This document shows, piece by piece, positions 1-7,564 of a stretch of 57,633 nucleotides of DNA. The stretch spans positions 1 through 57,633 of the forward strand of contig MGUI01000042.1 in the NCBI GenBank assembly GCA_001799895.1, read 5' to 3'. Source of the DNA: Elusimicrobia bacterium GWD2_63_28. Lineage in GTDB: Bacteria; Elusimicrobiota; Elusimicrobia; Elusimicrobiales; UBA9959. How positions within the stretch are numbered: the first letter of the stretch is position 1; every line of letters starts with the position of its first letter. Position numbers and translations under genes: made by a program. The notes under the pieces were generated by a model, which was not told the DNA's origin, did not search any database, and worked only from the letters and a program-made list of their open reading frames with translations.

Positions 1-1
1 C

Positions 2-361
2 GGCGACGACGCCCGGGTGGGCCAGGTGGTGCAGAACCTCTGCACCAACGCCATCCAGTACACCAAGGAAGGCGGCAAGATCACCATCAAGGCGGAGCTC
101 AAGCCCGACCGGGTAGAGGTCAGCGTCATCGACACCGGTATCGGTATTTCCAAAGAGGACCTGCCCCGCGTGTGGGAGCGGTTCTTCCAGACCAAGGAAG
201 CCATGGGCATGCGCAAGGCCGGCTTCGGTCTGGGCCTCAAGATCGCCCGCGAGATCGTGCAGCGCCACGGCGGCGAGATGGGCATAGAGTCGGAACTCGG
301 CGTTGGCTCGCGCTTCTTCTTCCACATCCCCCTTAACTTCGTACCGCCCCCCGCAAAATAA
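2..361 (+). CDS. Sensor histidine kinase, C-terminal ATPase domain (5' end outside window)
   Basis: Only the last ~119 codons are present; the reading frame is open back to base 2, so the gene begins before the window. The visible part is a HATPase_c domain: an N box (QNLCTNAIQYT), a G1 box (DTGIGI), an F box (WERFF) and a G2 box (GFGLGL), then the usual end (HGGEMGIESELGVGSRFFFHIPL). It would bind ATP and phosphorylate a histidine upstream in the protein. No receiver or DNA-binding domain follows, and the partner is unknown. The gene ends at a strong hairpin facing a convergent gene. Confidence 0.9.
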   Translation, partial: GDDARVGQVVQNLCTNAIQYTKEGGKITIKAELKPDRVEVSVIDTGIGISKEDLPRVWERFFQTKEAMGMRKAGFGLGLKIAREIVQRHGGEMGIESELGVGSRFFFHIPLNFVPPPAK

Positions 362-402
362 AAGCGCCGGGGCTGTCCCCGGCGGCCGCATCCGCTTTTT
401 TT
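358..402. terminator. Bidirectional intrinsic terminator
   Basis: An 8-bp perfect stem (CGCCGGGG, 365-372, with CCCCGGCG, 377-384; loop CTGT) is enclosed by AAAGCG (361-366) and CGCTTT (393-398) and followed by seven T. It lies between two convergent genes, with an A-rich left flank and T-rich right flank, so it can serve both. Confidence 0.75.
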
Positions 403-404
403 CC

Positions 405-740
405 TCAGCTCTTAAGCCTGGAGAGAAAGGCGTTTATCACCCACAGCACGGCGGCGAACACCAGCGCCCACCAGAAACTGGTCACGTGGAAGCCCGGCAC
501 CAGCCAGCTGACCAGCTTCACGAGCCCGCCGATGATCACGAAGGTGAACAGGCCCAGCGTCAGCACGTTGACCGGCAGCGTGAGCAGCAGCAGCAAAGGA
601 CGCAGCAGCGCGTTCACCACCCCCAGCACCACGGCCACCACCACCGCCGTCATGAAACCGTCCAGCTTGACCCCGGGCAGCAGCTGCGCCGTCACAAAGA
701 CCGCCAGCGCGCTCAGGAAAAGGTTCAGTATTATTTTCAT
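405..740 (-). CDS. Phage holin superfamily IV-type (DUF/PF04020) membrane protein
   Basis: A 111-residue, very hydrophobic protein with four predicted membrane segments (about residues 3-20, 28-48, 53-75 and 85-107). The segment NALLRPLLLLLTLPVNVLTLGL is typical of the small 4-TM family annotated as phage holin family IV or YvlD-like (a first half NALLRPLLLL and second half TLPVNVLTLGL are both well conserved). Most chromosomal members are not phage genes and their function is unknown. There is no phage gene nearby. The start has no Shine-Dalgarno, but a TATCAT box ends exactly six bases before the ATG, suggesting a leaderless mRNA. Confidence 0.8.
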   Translation of the reverse strand: MKIILNLFLSALAVFVTAQLLPGVKLDGFMTAVVVAVVLGVVNALLRPLLLLLTLPVNVLTLGLFTFVIIGGLVKLVSWLVPGFHVTSFWWALVFAAVLWVINAFLSRLKS

Positions 741-781
741 AGTTCAATGATACCACTCTCCGCCGTCCCGGGCAACCGGGG

Positions 782-1381
782 CTAATCCCGCGCCTTCAGG
801 GCCAGCCAGACGGTGTGCCCTCCGCAGGCCGGGTCCTCCAGCCTGTGCAGCAGGAGCTCGAAGCCCTGTTCGTCCAGCAGCTCCCGGTATTCTTCCGGCG
901 AGAGGCTGGAATAATGAAACTCGTCCCCCTGCATGCGGCCCGAGGTTTCCCCCTCGGCGGGGCCGGAGGTAAAGAGCAGCTGGCCGCCGCGGCCCAGGTG
1001 AGCGCCGAAGACCGGGAACATGGCGCGCTGCTCGTCTTTGGACAGGTGGAAGAAGCTGTCCCAGGCCAGGACGGCGTCGAACTTGCGGCCGAGCGCCAGC
1101 CCGCGCATGTCGGCCGCCAGCCAGTCCATGGCCGGGAAGCGCCTCCGGCACAGTTCTATCATTTCCACGGAGCCGTCCACGCCGGTGACCGAGAAACCCT
1201 TGCGGATAAAATAGCCGGCCAGCGGCTCGCCGGAGCCGCAGCCCAGGTCCAGCACGCTGCCCCGCGGCGGCAGCCTGGCCAGGGCGGCCTCCAGGTATTC
1301 CCGCTCCATCAGGCCCCGGCCCCTTTCGGAGTCGAACCACGCGGCTATCCTGCCGTATTTAGCGCAGACATCGTCCTGCAT
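782..1381 (-). CDS. Class I SAM-dependent methyltransferase
   Basis: A 199-residue Rossmann methyltransferase. Motif I is VLDLGCGSGEP at about residues 43-53, with the acidic end of strand 2 (VTGVDGS) binding the SAM ribose and motif post-II AADMRGL. The later part (LFTSGP, and the substrate side HYSSLSPEEYRELLDEQGF) matches the general small-molecule methyltransferase fold (Methyltransf_25/11 type). The substrate cannot be inferred. A TAAAAT box ends seven bases before the ATG with no ribosome-binding site, so the transcript is probably leaderless. It is divergent from the DoxX gene. Confidence 0.85.
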   Translation of the reverse strand: MQDDVCAKYGRIAAWFDSERGRGLMEREYLEAALARLPPRGSVLDLGCGSGEPLAGYFIRKGFSVTGVDGSVEMIELCRRRFPAMDWLAADMRGLALGRKFDAVLAWDSFFHLSKDEQRAMFPVFGAHLGRGGQLLFTSGPAEGETSGRMQGDEFHYSSLSPEEYRELLDEQGFELLLHRLEDPACGGHTVWLALKARD

Positions 1382-1461
1382 GCCGGAAATTTTACCACAT
1401 AACCGGAAACCCCCGTTTCGTTTAAGATAAAATATCCGGACGGTTTAGAAAAGGGGGCGGC

Positions 1462-1899
1462 ATGCTGGCAAAACTGCATCAGCAACTTTTAGAACACGGC
1501 AAAGACCTGGGCCTGCTGGCCATACGGCTGGGCATAGGCGGCTTTTTCTTCTACGTGCATGGCCTGCCCAAGGTCCAGGCGGGGACCGAGCTCTGGCTGA
1601 AACTGGGTGGGGCCATGGGCAATTTGGGCATCACCTTCGCGCCGGCCGCCTGGGGCTTCCTGGCCGCGGCGGCCGAATGCGGCGGCGGCCTGCTGATCCT
1701 GCTGGGCCTGCTGACCCGGCCGGCGGCCGCGGCGCTGACCTTCAACATGCTCGTCGCGACGGTAATGCATCTGGCCATGGGGGACGGCCTGAAGGGCGCC
1801 TCGCACGCGGCCGAGGCCATGTTCGTTTTCATAGGCCTGGCCGCCGCCGGCGCCGGGAGATACAGCCTGGACCACCTCCTCTTCAAAGGAAAATTTTAA
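1462..1899 (+). CDS. DoxX family membrane protein
   Basis: A 145-residue protein with four membrane segments (about 18-35, 55-78, 82-103, 115-133). The first segment ends in the family signature GGFFFYVHGLPKV, and EcGGGLLILLGLLTRPAA is the conserved second-third helix region of DoxX/YphA proteins. These proteins are linked to redox or quinone processes at the inner membrane, but the reaction is usually unknown. A G-rich ribosome-binding site (AGGGGGCGG) precedes the ATG. A second MauE/DoxX-like protein is encoded at 4486. Confidence 0.85.
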   Translation: MLAKLHQQLLEHGKDLGLLAIRLGIGGFFFYVHGLPKVQAGTELWLKLGGAMGNLGITFAPAAWGFLAAAAECGGGLLILLGLLTRPAAAALTFNMLVATVMHLAMGDGLKGASHAAEAMFVFIGLAAAGAGRYSLDHLLFKGKF

Positions 1900-2058
1900 G
1901 TTTGGGGGGTTCGCGGAGAAAAAACCGGACGCCGCGGCGCAGGCGCCGCCAGCCAGGCCCGATTATCCTGCATTCCCCCCTCCGTATTTCCTAAAATATA
2001 AGGGCCGCAGGCGCCGCTTTTACAGGCAGCCGCGGCGCGCCGGTCCGAGGATAACACT

Positions 2059-3612
2059 ATGGATAAGAAAAAAGTCCTTTTAATAATACGCGACGGTTGG
2101 GGCATGTACCGGCCCGACAAGTTCAACGCCGTGAGGAACGCCAAAACCCCCGTTATGAAGCGCCTGCTCAAGCAGTACCCCAACACGGTGCTGGAACCCG
2201 CCGGCGAAGCCGTGGGCCTGCCCAAGGGCTACCAGGGCTCCTCCGAAGTGGGCCACCTCAATATCGGCGCAGGCCGAATAGTCATCCAGGAGCTCAAGCG
2301 CATAAAGGACATGATAGAGGACGGCACCTTCTTCGGCCGCCCCGCCCTTAAGGCCGCGCTCGACAATTGCGTGGCCAAGGGCTCCGCGCTGCACCTGATG
2401 GGCCTGGTGCAGGACGAAGGCGTACACGCCCACCAGGACCACCTGTACTCCATCATGCGCGAGGCGAAAAAACGCGGTATAAAGAAAGTTTGGATACATT
2501 TCTTTTCCGACGGCCGCGACACGCCCCCCCGCTCCGCCCTCGCTTTCGTCAAAATGCTCGACGAGGTCATAAAAGAAGTCGGCAACGCCGCCGTGGGCAC
2601 CATCATGGGCCGCTACTACGCCATGGACCGCGGCGAAAAATGGTCTTTGGTCGACCAGACTTATAACGCCATCACCCGGGCCGAGGGCGCCAAAGCCGTA
2701 TCGGCGGAAGCCGCGCTGAACGACGCTTACGCGGCGCTCAAGAATCCCAACGGCCAGCCCATAGTCGACGAGTACATCCCCCCCACGATCATAGGCGATT
2801 ATCCCGGCGTGGCCGACGGCGATTCCGTCATCCACTTCAACTTCCGCCAGGACCGCGCCATAGAGCTCACCAGGGCCTTCGTGGAGGACAACTACCCCGG
2901 CAGCCGCTGGAAGAAGCTGGATATCGTGTACTGCGGCCTCACCCGCTACTACGACGAGTTCAAGTTCAGCGCCCTGCCCCCCATGGACGAGGGCGGCGGC
3001 ATGGACAATTTGCTGGGGCAGGTCATCTCCGCCGCCGGCCTCAAGCAGCTGCGCCTCGCCGAGACGCAGAAGTTCAAGCACGTCACCTCCTTCTTCAACG
3101 GCAAGCGCACCGAGCCCTACGCCAACGAGGACCAGGTGGAGATAAAGGGCACCTGGGACCCGGCCACCTTCGGCGAGCACCCGGAGATGGACGCCCCGAA
3201 AGTGCGCGAGCGCGCCCTCAAGGAAATAGCTTCCGAAAAATACGACTTCATAGTGGTTAACTTCGCCAACTGCGACATGGTGGGCCATACCGGCATCTAC
3301 GAGGCCACCGAGCGGGCCGTGGAAATAACCGACGCCAGCGTGGGCATGCTCGCCGACGAGGCCCTGAGGCGCGGCTACACCGTGATGATCAGCTCCGACC
3401 ACGGCAACGCCGAGGAGATGTGGGACTACAAGATCGACATGCCCAAGACCTCGCACACCGTGAACCCGGTGGAGTTCATCTACGTCGCCGCGGACGCGGA
3501 CCAGGTGAAGCTGCGCCCGCACGGCATCCTGTCGGACATCGCCCCCACCGTCATGCAGGTGCTGGGCCTGCCGCAGCCGGCGGACATGACGTCCAAGTCC
3601 CTGATAGCCTGA
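2059..3612 (+). CDS. gpmI: 2,3-bisphosphoglycerate-independent phosphoglycerate mutase
   Basis: Interconverts 3- and 2-phosphoglycerate in glycolysis and gluconeogenesis in the cytoplasm, using two Mn ions and a phosphoserine intermediate. The 517-residue length is normal for the family. Visible landmarks are the metal-site start IIRDGWG (residues 9-15, with R where most members have a hydrophobic residue), the catalytic serine in GSSEVGHLNIGAGR (Ser62), HFFSDGRDTPP, FRQDRAIELT, the metal-binding VNFANCDMVGHTG and SSDHGNAEEM, and the typical end MTSKSLI. GAGG-type ribosome-binding site before the ATG. Its stop overlaps the next gene's start (TGATG), so the two are translationally coupled. Confidence 0.97.
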   Translation: MDKKKVLLIIRDGWGMYRPDKFNAVRNAKTPVMKRLLKQYPNTVLEPAGEAVGLPKGYQGSSEVGHLNIGAGRIVIQELKRIKDMIEDGTFFGRPALKAALDNCVAKGSALHLMGLVQDEGVHAHQDHLYSIMREAKKRGIKKVWIHFFSDGRDTPPRSALAFVKMLDEVIKEVGNAAVGTIMGRYYAMDRGEKWSLVDQTYNAITRAEGAKAVSAEAALNDAYAALKNPNGQPIVDEYIPPTIIGDYPGVADGDSVIHFNFRQDRAIELTRAFVEDNYPGSRWKKLDIVYCGLTRYYDEFKFSALPPMDEGGGMDNLLGQVISAAGLKQLRLAETQKFKHVTSFFNGKRTEPYANEDQVEIKGTWDPATFGEHPEMDAPKVRERALKEIASEKYDFIVVNFANCDMVGHTGIYEATERAVEITDASVGMLADEALRRGYTVMISSDHGNAEEMWDYKIDMPKTSHTVNPVEFIYVAADADQVKLRPHGILSDIAPTVMQVLGLPQPADMTSKSLIA

Positions 3613-3830
3613 TGTTCATAAAGCTCAAGGTGCACCCCGGCGAGCGGCGCGACAAGATCGTCAAGAAAGCCCCCGACGCCTACGAGGTCTGGACCAAGGC
3701 CCCGCCCGAGAGGGGCCTGGCCAACGCCTCGGCCATACGCCTGCTCTCGCTGCAGCTGGGCGTGGACGCCAAAAGGATACTACTGATAAAGGGCGCCACC
3801 TCTCCGGCCAAAATAGTAAAAGTGATATAA
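3612..3830 (+). CDS. DUF167 / YggU family small protein
   Basis: A 72-residue protein starting in the overlap TGATG with gpmI. It has the family pattern: LKVHPGERRDKIV near the start, a central KAPPERGLANASAIRLLS (family consensus is apPveGkANaali..La) and the end LIKGATSPAKIVKV (family: v.ivsG..sr.K.v.i). UPF0235 proteins are small alpha/beta folds of unknown function. The final codons also contain a TATAAT box (3826-3831) that probably drives the next gene. Confidence 0.85.
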   Translation: MFIKLKVHPGERRDKIVKKAPDAYEVWTKAPPERGLANASAIRLLSLQLGVDAKRILLIKGATSPAKIVKVI

Positions 3831-3838
3831 TTTCGCCT

Positions 3839-4489
3839 ATGATAGACCAGAAAAAAGCCCGCCTGCTGGCCCTGGCCGGCATGATAATCTTCGTGTCCAC
3901 CATCGCCGTGCTGCTGGCGCGCCAGTTCAACTTCGTCCCGGAGCGCCCCTCGCCGGAATTCCGCACCTTCGGCCCGGCCGGCGCGCCGGTGCAGATCTAC
4001 GAATACACCGATTTCGCCTGCCCCGCCTGCCGCCACGCCGCCGGCAAGCTTGACGAGATGGTGAAGGTTTTCGGCCAGGGCCTGCGCGTCTCCTTCAAGC
4101 ATTACCCGCTGCTCAATATCCACCCCTGGTCGCTGCATGCGGCGGCCTACGCCGACTGCGCCGGCGCGCAGGGGAAATTCAAGGAGTACGCCGCGCTGCT
4201 GTTCGAGGGCCAGGAGAGCTGGGGCGCCGCCAGGGCCGAGGGCGGGGAGCCGAAGGACTTCGCCGCGTACGCCGGGAAACTGGGCCTCGACTGGGGCAAG
4301 ATGCAGGCCTGTTCCAACGACCCGGAAACGCTCAAGATCCTTAAGCTCGACATCGCCGAAGCGGAACTGAAGGGCGTCAACGCCACTCCCACCTTCTTCG
4401 TCAACGGCAAGCGGGCCGTGGGCTCGGGCCAGCTGATAGACCAGGCGCAGAAATTCGATAATTTACTCAGGAAGGCGGCAAAACCATGA
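3839..4489 (+). CDS. Membrane-anchored DsbA-like thiol:disulfide oxidoreductase
   Basis: A 216-residue protein with an N-terminal membrane anchor (about residues 7-28) and a thioredoxin-fold DSBA domain outside the cytoplasm. The active site CPAC follows YEYTDFA, as in DsbA/BdbD proteins, and the cis-proline loop is NATPTFFVNG near the end. It could oxidise or isomerise disulfides in exported proteins; the Cys-rich exported proteins elsewhere in the window are plausible clients. TATAAT (3826-3831) ends seven bases before the ATG, with no ribosome-binding site. It overlaps the MauE-like gene by four bases (ATGA). Confidence 0.88.
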   Translation: MIDQKKARLLALAGMIIFVSTIAVLLARQFNFVPERPSPEFRTFGPAGAPVQIYEYTDFACPACRHAAGKLDEMVKVFGQGLRVSFKHYPLLNIHPWSLHAAAYADCAGAQGKFKEYAALLFEGQESWGAARAEGGEPKDFAAYAGKLGLDWGKMQACSNDPETLKILKLDIAEAELKGVNATPTFFVNGKRAVGSGQLIDQAQKFDNLLRKAAKP

Positions 4490-4944
4490 GCGCCAAACCC
4501 GAAACCAAAGAACTGATAGGCCTGCTGTCGCGCCTGGCCGTGGCCGGCGTCTTCGCCTACGCGGGGCTGATGAAAGCCCTGGCCCCCGCCGAGGAATTCG
4601 CCTACGCGATAGAGAGCTACAAAGTGCTCAACGCGCAGCTCTCGCTTTACGCCGCCTACGTCACGCCGTGGATAGAGCTCTGGGCCGGCCTGCTGCTGGC
4701 CGCCGGAGTGTTCACCCGCGCTAACGCGCTGTTCGCGGGGGCCATGCTGCTGTTCTTCGAAGTCATGCTGGGCCAGGCCTGGCTGCGCGGCCTGCCCATA
4801 ACCTCCTGCGGCTGCTTCGGCAGCGGCGGTTCCAACTCCATAGGCGTCGAGTTCGCTCAAAACCTGGTCTTCCTGGCGCTGGCCTGGGCGGCCTATAAAT
4901 TTAAAAGCCGCTGGTCGGCCGACAGCTACGCGGAGACCCTGTGA
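4486..4944 (+). CDS. MauE/DoxX-like redox-associated membrane protein
   Basis: A 152-residue protein with four membrane segments. The fold order and the cysteine pair in TSCGCFG (between helices 3 and 4) match MauE-type proteins, which supply or relay thiol redox equivalents to periplasmic partners. It overlaps the DsbA-like gene (ATGA) and the following gene (GTGA), so the three form one tightly coupled operon. I infer that it recycles the DsbA-like protein, as DsbB or VKOR would. Confidence 0.8.
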   Translation: MSAKPETKELIGLLSRLAVAGVFAYAGLMKALAPAEEFAYAIESYKVLNAQLSLYAAYVTPWIELWAGLLLAAGVFTRANALFAGAMLLFFEVMLGQAWLRGLPITSCGCFGSGGSNSIGVEFAQNLVFLALAWAAYKFKSRWSADSYAETL

Positions 4945-5756
4945 AGCGCCTGGCCCTCATAGCGGCCCTGCTGCTTGGCGCCGGGACGCTGGCCGCCTAC
5001 CGGCCCTACTCCCAGGGCGCGCGCTCCAAGGCGGCGTGGATGACGGTCTCGGCCATCAAGACCGGCCAGGAATATTACCTGGAGGTGGCGCAGGACGGGC
5101 GCGCCGTCATGCGCACGGAAACGCCCCTGAGCCTGGTCACCCGGCGCGGGACCATAAAGTCCGTCCTCGTAAAAGATTTCTTCCGCGAGATCGAGAACTC
5201 CGAGATCGTCAATTCGCAGAACGTGAAACAGAGCAAGATGGTGTTCTACCGCGGCGACATGATGAAGATCTCGGCCTACATCAGCGGCGAGCTGACGCGC
5301 ACCGTGGCGCCCCTCAACAATTTCGGCGAGGCTTTCGCCTACGCCTTCGGCGAGGTCAAGAAAGCCGTGGCCGCGCTGCCGGAAGAGACCGCGGTGCGCG
5401 CCTTCCTGCGCGCTGAGCCGGTGGAGGGCGAAGAACTGGACTCCTTCCGGGGCAAGGCCGCCGTGGACGGCGAGGTCAAGCCTATAGAGACCACTGACCT
5501 GCAGAAGATCAAGCCCCTGATGGCGGCGATCAAAGAGCCGCACCGCCTCATCCCCATCGAGAACGAGGCCTCGATGAAAGAGCTGCAGGACTTCATCTCG
5601 GCCCGCCAGCTCTACGGCCTGCGCACCCTTTTTTACGTGCCAAGCACGCGCGGCACCTACAAGTGCCAGGTGCTGGAAATAACCCGTAAGCAGGCGGCCC
5701 CGGCCCCCAAAAAACCCGTTCCCGCCAGGAAGCCCGCTCCGAAAAAGAAACGGTAA
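4941..5756 (+). CDS. Uncharacterised exported protein of the redox operon
   Basis: A 271-residue protein with a GTG start overlapping the preceding stop (GTGA). It has a signal peptide or anchor (residues 1-19), a mixed alpha/beta body and a very basic Pro-Lys-Ala tail (PAPKKPVPARKPAPKKKR) that may contact nucleic acid, wall polymer or membrane. Only one cysteine is visible (in TYKCQV), so it is not an obvious disulfide client. I recognise no domain. The operon context suggests a periplasmic role with the DsbA-like and MauE-like proteins. Confidence 0.6.
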   Translation: MKRLALIAALLLGAGTLAAYRPYSQGARSKAAWMTVSAIKTGQEYYLEVAQDGRAVMRTETPLSLVTRRGTIKSVLVKDFFREIENSEIVNSQNVKQSKMVFYRGDMMKISAYISGELTRTVAPLNNFGEAFAYAFGEVKKAVAALPEETAVRAFLRAEPVEGEELDSFRGKAAVDGEVKPIETTDLQKIKPLMAAIKEPHRLIPIENEASMKELQDFISARQLYGLRTLFYVPSTRGTYKCQVLEITRKQAAPAPKKPVPARKPAPKKKR

Positions 5757-5785
5757 AAGCCGGATTTTTTTGTTAGAATAAGCCT

Positions 5786-6202
5786 ATGGCAGACGAACCC
5801 AGGATAAAAGTAGCCGCGGTCGATGACGACGAGACCATCCTCGAGATCTACGAGACGGGGCTGGCCGCCGCCGGCTTCGAGGTGCGCTCTTTCTCCGACC
5901 CCAAGAAGGCCCGCGAGTTCTTTGCCAGCGCCAAGGCCGGCGAGGTCCCCGACGTAATCCTGATGGACATCATGATGCCCGGCGTGGACGGCATCAGCCT
6001 GATGGGAGACATCCGCTCCAAAGAAGCCGCCGCGCACATACCGATAATCGCCGTCAGCGGCCTCAACGACGCGGCCACCCTCAACGACGCGCTGCTCTTC
6101 GGCGCCATGGACTACATGGTCAAGCCCTTCGAGATGGACTCGTTGGTGGCCAAGGTGAAGAAAGCCGCCGAGCTGTCCCGCAAGCGCGCGCCCAAGCCTT
6201 AA
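5786..6202 (+). CDS. Single-domain response regulator (receiver)
   Basis: A 138-residue CheY-like receiver with no output domain. The acidic pocket is VDDDE (13-16), the phosphoacceptor is Asp61 in LMDIMMPG, the switch Ser is in IIAVSGL and the conserved Lys is in MVKPFE. It would accept phosphate from a histidine kinase; an unlinked kinase is at 27103 and a partial one at 2. A TAGAAT box (5774-5779) ends six bases before the ATG and there is no ribosome-binding site, pointing to a leaderless transcript. An intrinsic terminator follows. Confidence 0.92.
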   Translation: MADEPRIKVAAVDDDETILEIYETGLAAAGFEVRSFSDPKKAREFFASAKAGEVPDVILMDIMMPGVDGISLMGDIRSKEAAAHIPIIAVSGLNDAATLNDALLFGAMDYMVKPFEMDSLVAKVKKAAELSRKRAPKP

Positions 6203-6217
6203 ACAGCCCTGCCCCGG

Positions 6218-6250
6218 AAAACCCGGCCCCCGCAAGCGGCCGGGTTTTTT
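6218..6250 (+). terminator. Intrinsic terminator after the receiver gene
   Basis: ACCCGGCC (6221-6228) pairs with GGCCGGGT (6238-6245), extended by flanking A/T pairs, and is followed by a run of six T. Confidence 0.85.
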
Positions 6251-6319
6251 CATATATTTGCAGGCGACCCCGTATATTTACAATAATGTTGAATACTCTG
6301 CTATCTATAGGGGAAAATA

Positions 6320-7495
6320 ATGTTAAAGACTTTACATACCGTCTTCACGCAGAAAACGCATGAAGGCACCACCGAAAGGCTGCTGCAGTATTCTTTCGCC
6401 TACTTCGGCCTTTACGTCATCACCGGCTTCCTGGCCAAGTACTTCGCCAAGACCCTGGGCATGGGCGGCAATACCTACACCGTCTACAACACCATAGGCG
6501 GCATGCTGATCTGCAACCTGGTGGTCATCATCTGGGGCTGGTACAAATTCAAGTCCACCGATTACACCACCGTAATGGGCATCCGCATGCCCCGGGAGTT
6601 CCTCTACATCATCCCCTCCGGCGTCTGCACGGCGGTCATAATACCTACCACCACCCTGATGTACGTGCTGCCCATTTCCGTGATGGTGGCCATGATCATC
6701 ATGCGCGCCAGCGTCATCATCATCAGCCGCATCATCGACGCCATCCAGATAAAGCAGGGCGTGCTGCACAAGACCGTCTACTGGGAGGAGAACGTGGCCG
6801 TGGTCTTCGCGCTGATAGCCGTCAGCATCAAGATGATCTACGTGAAGCCCGGCGACTTCGACTTCATACACAACGTCGCGGCGATGACGATCCTGGGTGC
6901 ATACCTGACGGCCTACTCCATCCGCATCTATATCTTCAACTACTACAAGAACACCCGCAAGAAGGACGCCATTTACGACACCAAGGGCTTCTTCGCGGTG
7001 GAGCAGATAGCCTCCACGGTGGCCATCCTGATAGCCGCCACCCTGCTGTTCTACTCCGTAGACCTGGGCGTCGCCGACCCCAAGACCTTCGGCTTCCAGT
7101 TCAAAGACTCGCTGGTCAATACCCCGGCCCTGTGGAAGGAAGGCATCATGTCGGGCCTGCCGTTCGGCGCCGCGGCTTTCTTCTCGGTCTTCCTGTTCAT
7201 GTTCAAGGGCCGCACCGCTACCTTCGCCGGCCTGGTGAACCGCGTGACCTCCCTGGTCGCCGGCACGGTGGCCACGCTGGTGGTCTGGTGGCTGATAGCC
7301 AACCAGAAGCCGCCGGCCATGGAAGACTGGTTCGGCCTGGCCGCCATCTTCGTGGCGATCTACTTCATGGGCAAGGCGGAGCAGAAGCGCGCCTGCGAGC
7401 TGGCCAAGGCCCACGAGATAGTGCCCGAAGCCGACGACGAGATCTGCCATACGGACAACGGCGCGGCAGCAGCGCCGGCCAACGAGCAGAAGTAA
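6320..7495 (+). CDS. Polytopic membrane protein, DMT/EamA-like
   Basis: A 391-residue protein with about ten hydrophobic helices. Length and helix arrangement, with two halves of about five helices, resemble drug/metabolite transporter superfamily permeases, but I see no diagnostic motif and the call rests on topology. The C-terminal 40 residues are hydrophilic and acidic. A GGGG-type ribosome-binding site (AGGGGAAAATAATG) gives the start. It is a single gene between two terminators. The substrate is unknown. Confidence 0.6.
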   Translation: MLKTLHTVFTQKTHEGTTERLLQYSFAYFGLYVITGFLAKYFAKTLGMGGNTYTVYNTIGGMLICNLVVIIWGWYKFKSTDYTTVMGIRMPREFLYIIPSGVCTAVIIPTTTLMYVLPISVMVAMIIMRASVIIISRIIDAIQIKQGVLHKTVYWEENVAVVFALIAVSIKMIYVKPGDFDFIHNVAAMTILGAYLTAYSIRIYIFNYYKNTRKKDAIYDTKGFFAVEQIASTVAILIAATLLFYSVDLGVADPKTFGFQFKDSLVNTPALWKEGIMSGLPFGAAAFFSVFLFMFKGRTATFAGLVNRVTSLVAGTVATLVVWWLIANQKPPAMEDWFGLAAIFVAIYFMGKAEQKRACELAKAHEIVPEADDEICHTDNGAAAAPANEQK

Positions 7496-7514
7496 AAAGC
7501 TTCAGTCAGAATAG

Positions 7515-7547
7515 AACCGGCCGGGTCTCCCCGGCCGGTTTTCTTTT
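7515..7547 (+). terminator. Intrinsic terminator after the membrane protein gene
   Basis: An 11-bp perfect stem, AACCGGCCGGG (7515-7525) with CCCGGCCGGTT (7530-7540), loop TCTC, followed by a T-rich tract. Confidence 0.88.
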
Positions 7548-7564
7548 GCAGGCAACGCTGATTC

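Noticed and set aside
405..740. Holin-like gene as evidence of a prophage
   Set aside because: No other phage gene, attachment site or integrase nearby; the family is common in chromosomes.
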